DNA of 6,204 nucleotides, from assembly GCA_025965815.1 (NCBI GenBank), contig JAOPWF010000399.1, positions 1 through 6,204 on the forward strand, written 5' to 3'. Both the position numbers and the translations under genes were made by a program. The number at the start of each line of letters is the position of its first letter. Position 1 is the stretch's first letter. Shown here in pieces: positions 6,188 through 6,204 of this stretch. The notes beneath the pieces were generated by a model. It was not told the DNA's origin, searched no databases, and was given only the letters and a program-made list of their open reading frames with translations. Source of the DNA: Mycobacterium sp. (GTDB taxonomy: Bacteria > Actinomycetota > Actinomycetes > Mycobacteriales > Mycobacteriaceae).

Positions 6188-6204
6188 CAAAGTTAACGGC
6201 ATTG
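6188..6204 (-). repeat. Right terminal inverted repeat of the IS
   Basis: The reverse complement reads CAATGCCGTTAACTTTG, a 17 of 17 match to the left end. Beyond that the two ends diverge, although a TGCAGG occurs subterminally at both (4588-4593, and in reverse at 6175-6180), offset by several bases. Confidence 0.9.

Larger units (their letters stand above)
4573..6204 (-). mobile_element. IS4-family insertion sequence, about 1632 bp, both ends present
   Basis: The element is bounded by a perfect 17-bp terminal inverted repeat: CAATGCCGTTAACTTTG at 4573-4589 and its reverse complement at 6188-6204. It carries one leftward transposase gene filling most of its length plus a region of about 180 bp upstream of that gene that looks less GC-rich than its neighbours. 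The size suits the IS4 family. The right repeat coincides with the last base of the window, so the outer flank and any target duplication on that side cannot be seen; IS4 elements usually duplicate about 8-12 bp, and the left flank ends in GTCTACGAC. The outermost base of the element is uncertain by one or two positions. It has landed in the last codons of the DUF6611-like gene. Confidence 0.88.

Overview
The window is high-GC actinobacterial DNA, most likely from a rapidly growing, non-tuberculous Mycobacterium (Mycolicibacterium). This rests on the mycobacterial character of the PhoU protein, on a small membrane protein resembling the mycobacterial DUF6611 family as I remember it, on GTG/TTG starts, and on a mycobacterial-looking IS4-type transposase. 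No database search was possible, so family names come from motif recognition.

Left part (1-3343). A phoU gene lacking its 5' end at the window edge reads rightward. It converges on a leftward block. In transcription order that block is: a decayed C-terminal piece of a cytochrome b561-type membrane protein (3343-3029), a membrane-anchored sensor histidine kinase with DUF4118, GAF, HisKA_3 and HATPase domains (3014-1344), and an FMN nitroreductase (1238-723). The kinase ribosome binding site lies directly after the stop of the b561 piece. The three were probably once one redox-themed operon of membrane haem protein, sensor and flavin reductase. No response regulator is present, so the kinase is an orphan within this window.

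Middle (3344-4020). About 0.68 kb without a supportable gene. It holds two small perfect hairpins or palindromes (3685-3706 and 3928-3941) and looks like eroded or regulatory sequence.

Right part (4021-6204). A rightward gene for a small two-helix membrane protein (DUF6611-like) is interrupted at its 3' end by a complete IS4-family insertion sequence of about 1632 bp. The element is bounded by perfect 17-bp terminal inverted repeats, the second ending on the last base of the window. The left repeat supplies the in-frame stop codon of the interrupted gene. The transposase reads leftward and has D145, D221 and E337 as a DDE triad. A C5 run followed by TGA stops it at 415 residues. The expected remaining 64 residues continue in the +1 frame to a stop inside the element's own terminal repeat. 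The cause is either a one-base insertion or, less likely, a +1 recoding site (CCC UGA C, like prfB).

I see no CRISPR, rRNA, tRNA, toxin-antitoxin or defence module, and no convincing new multi-gene system. The observations most worth checking are the transposase frameshift site, the gene-end capture by the IS tip, and the partly decayed b561-kinase-nitroreductase operon.
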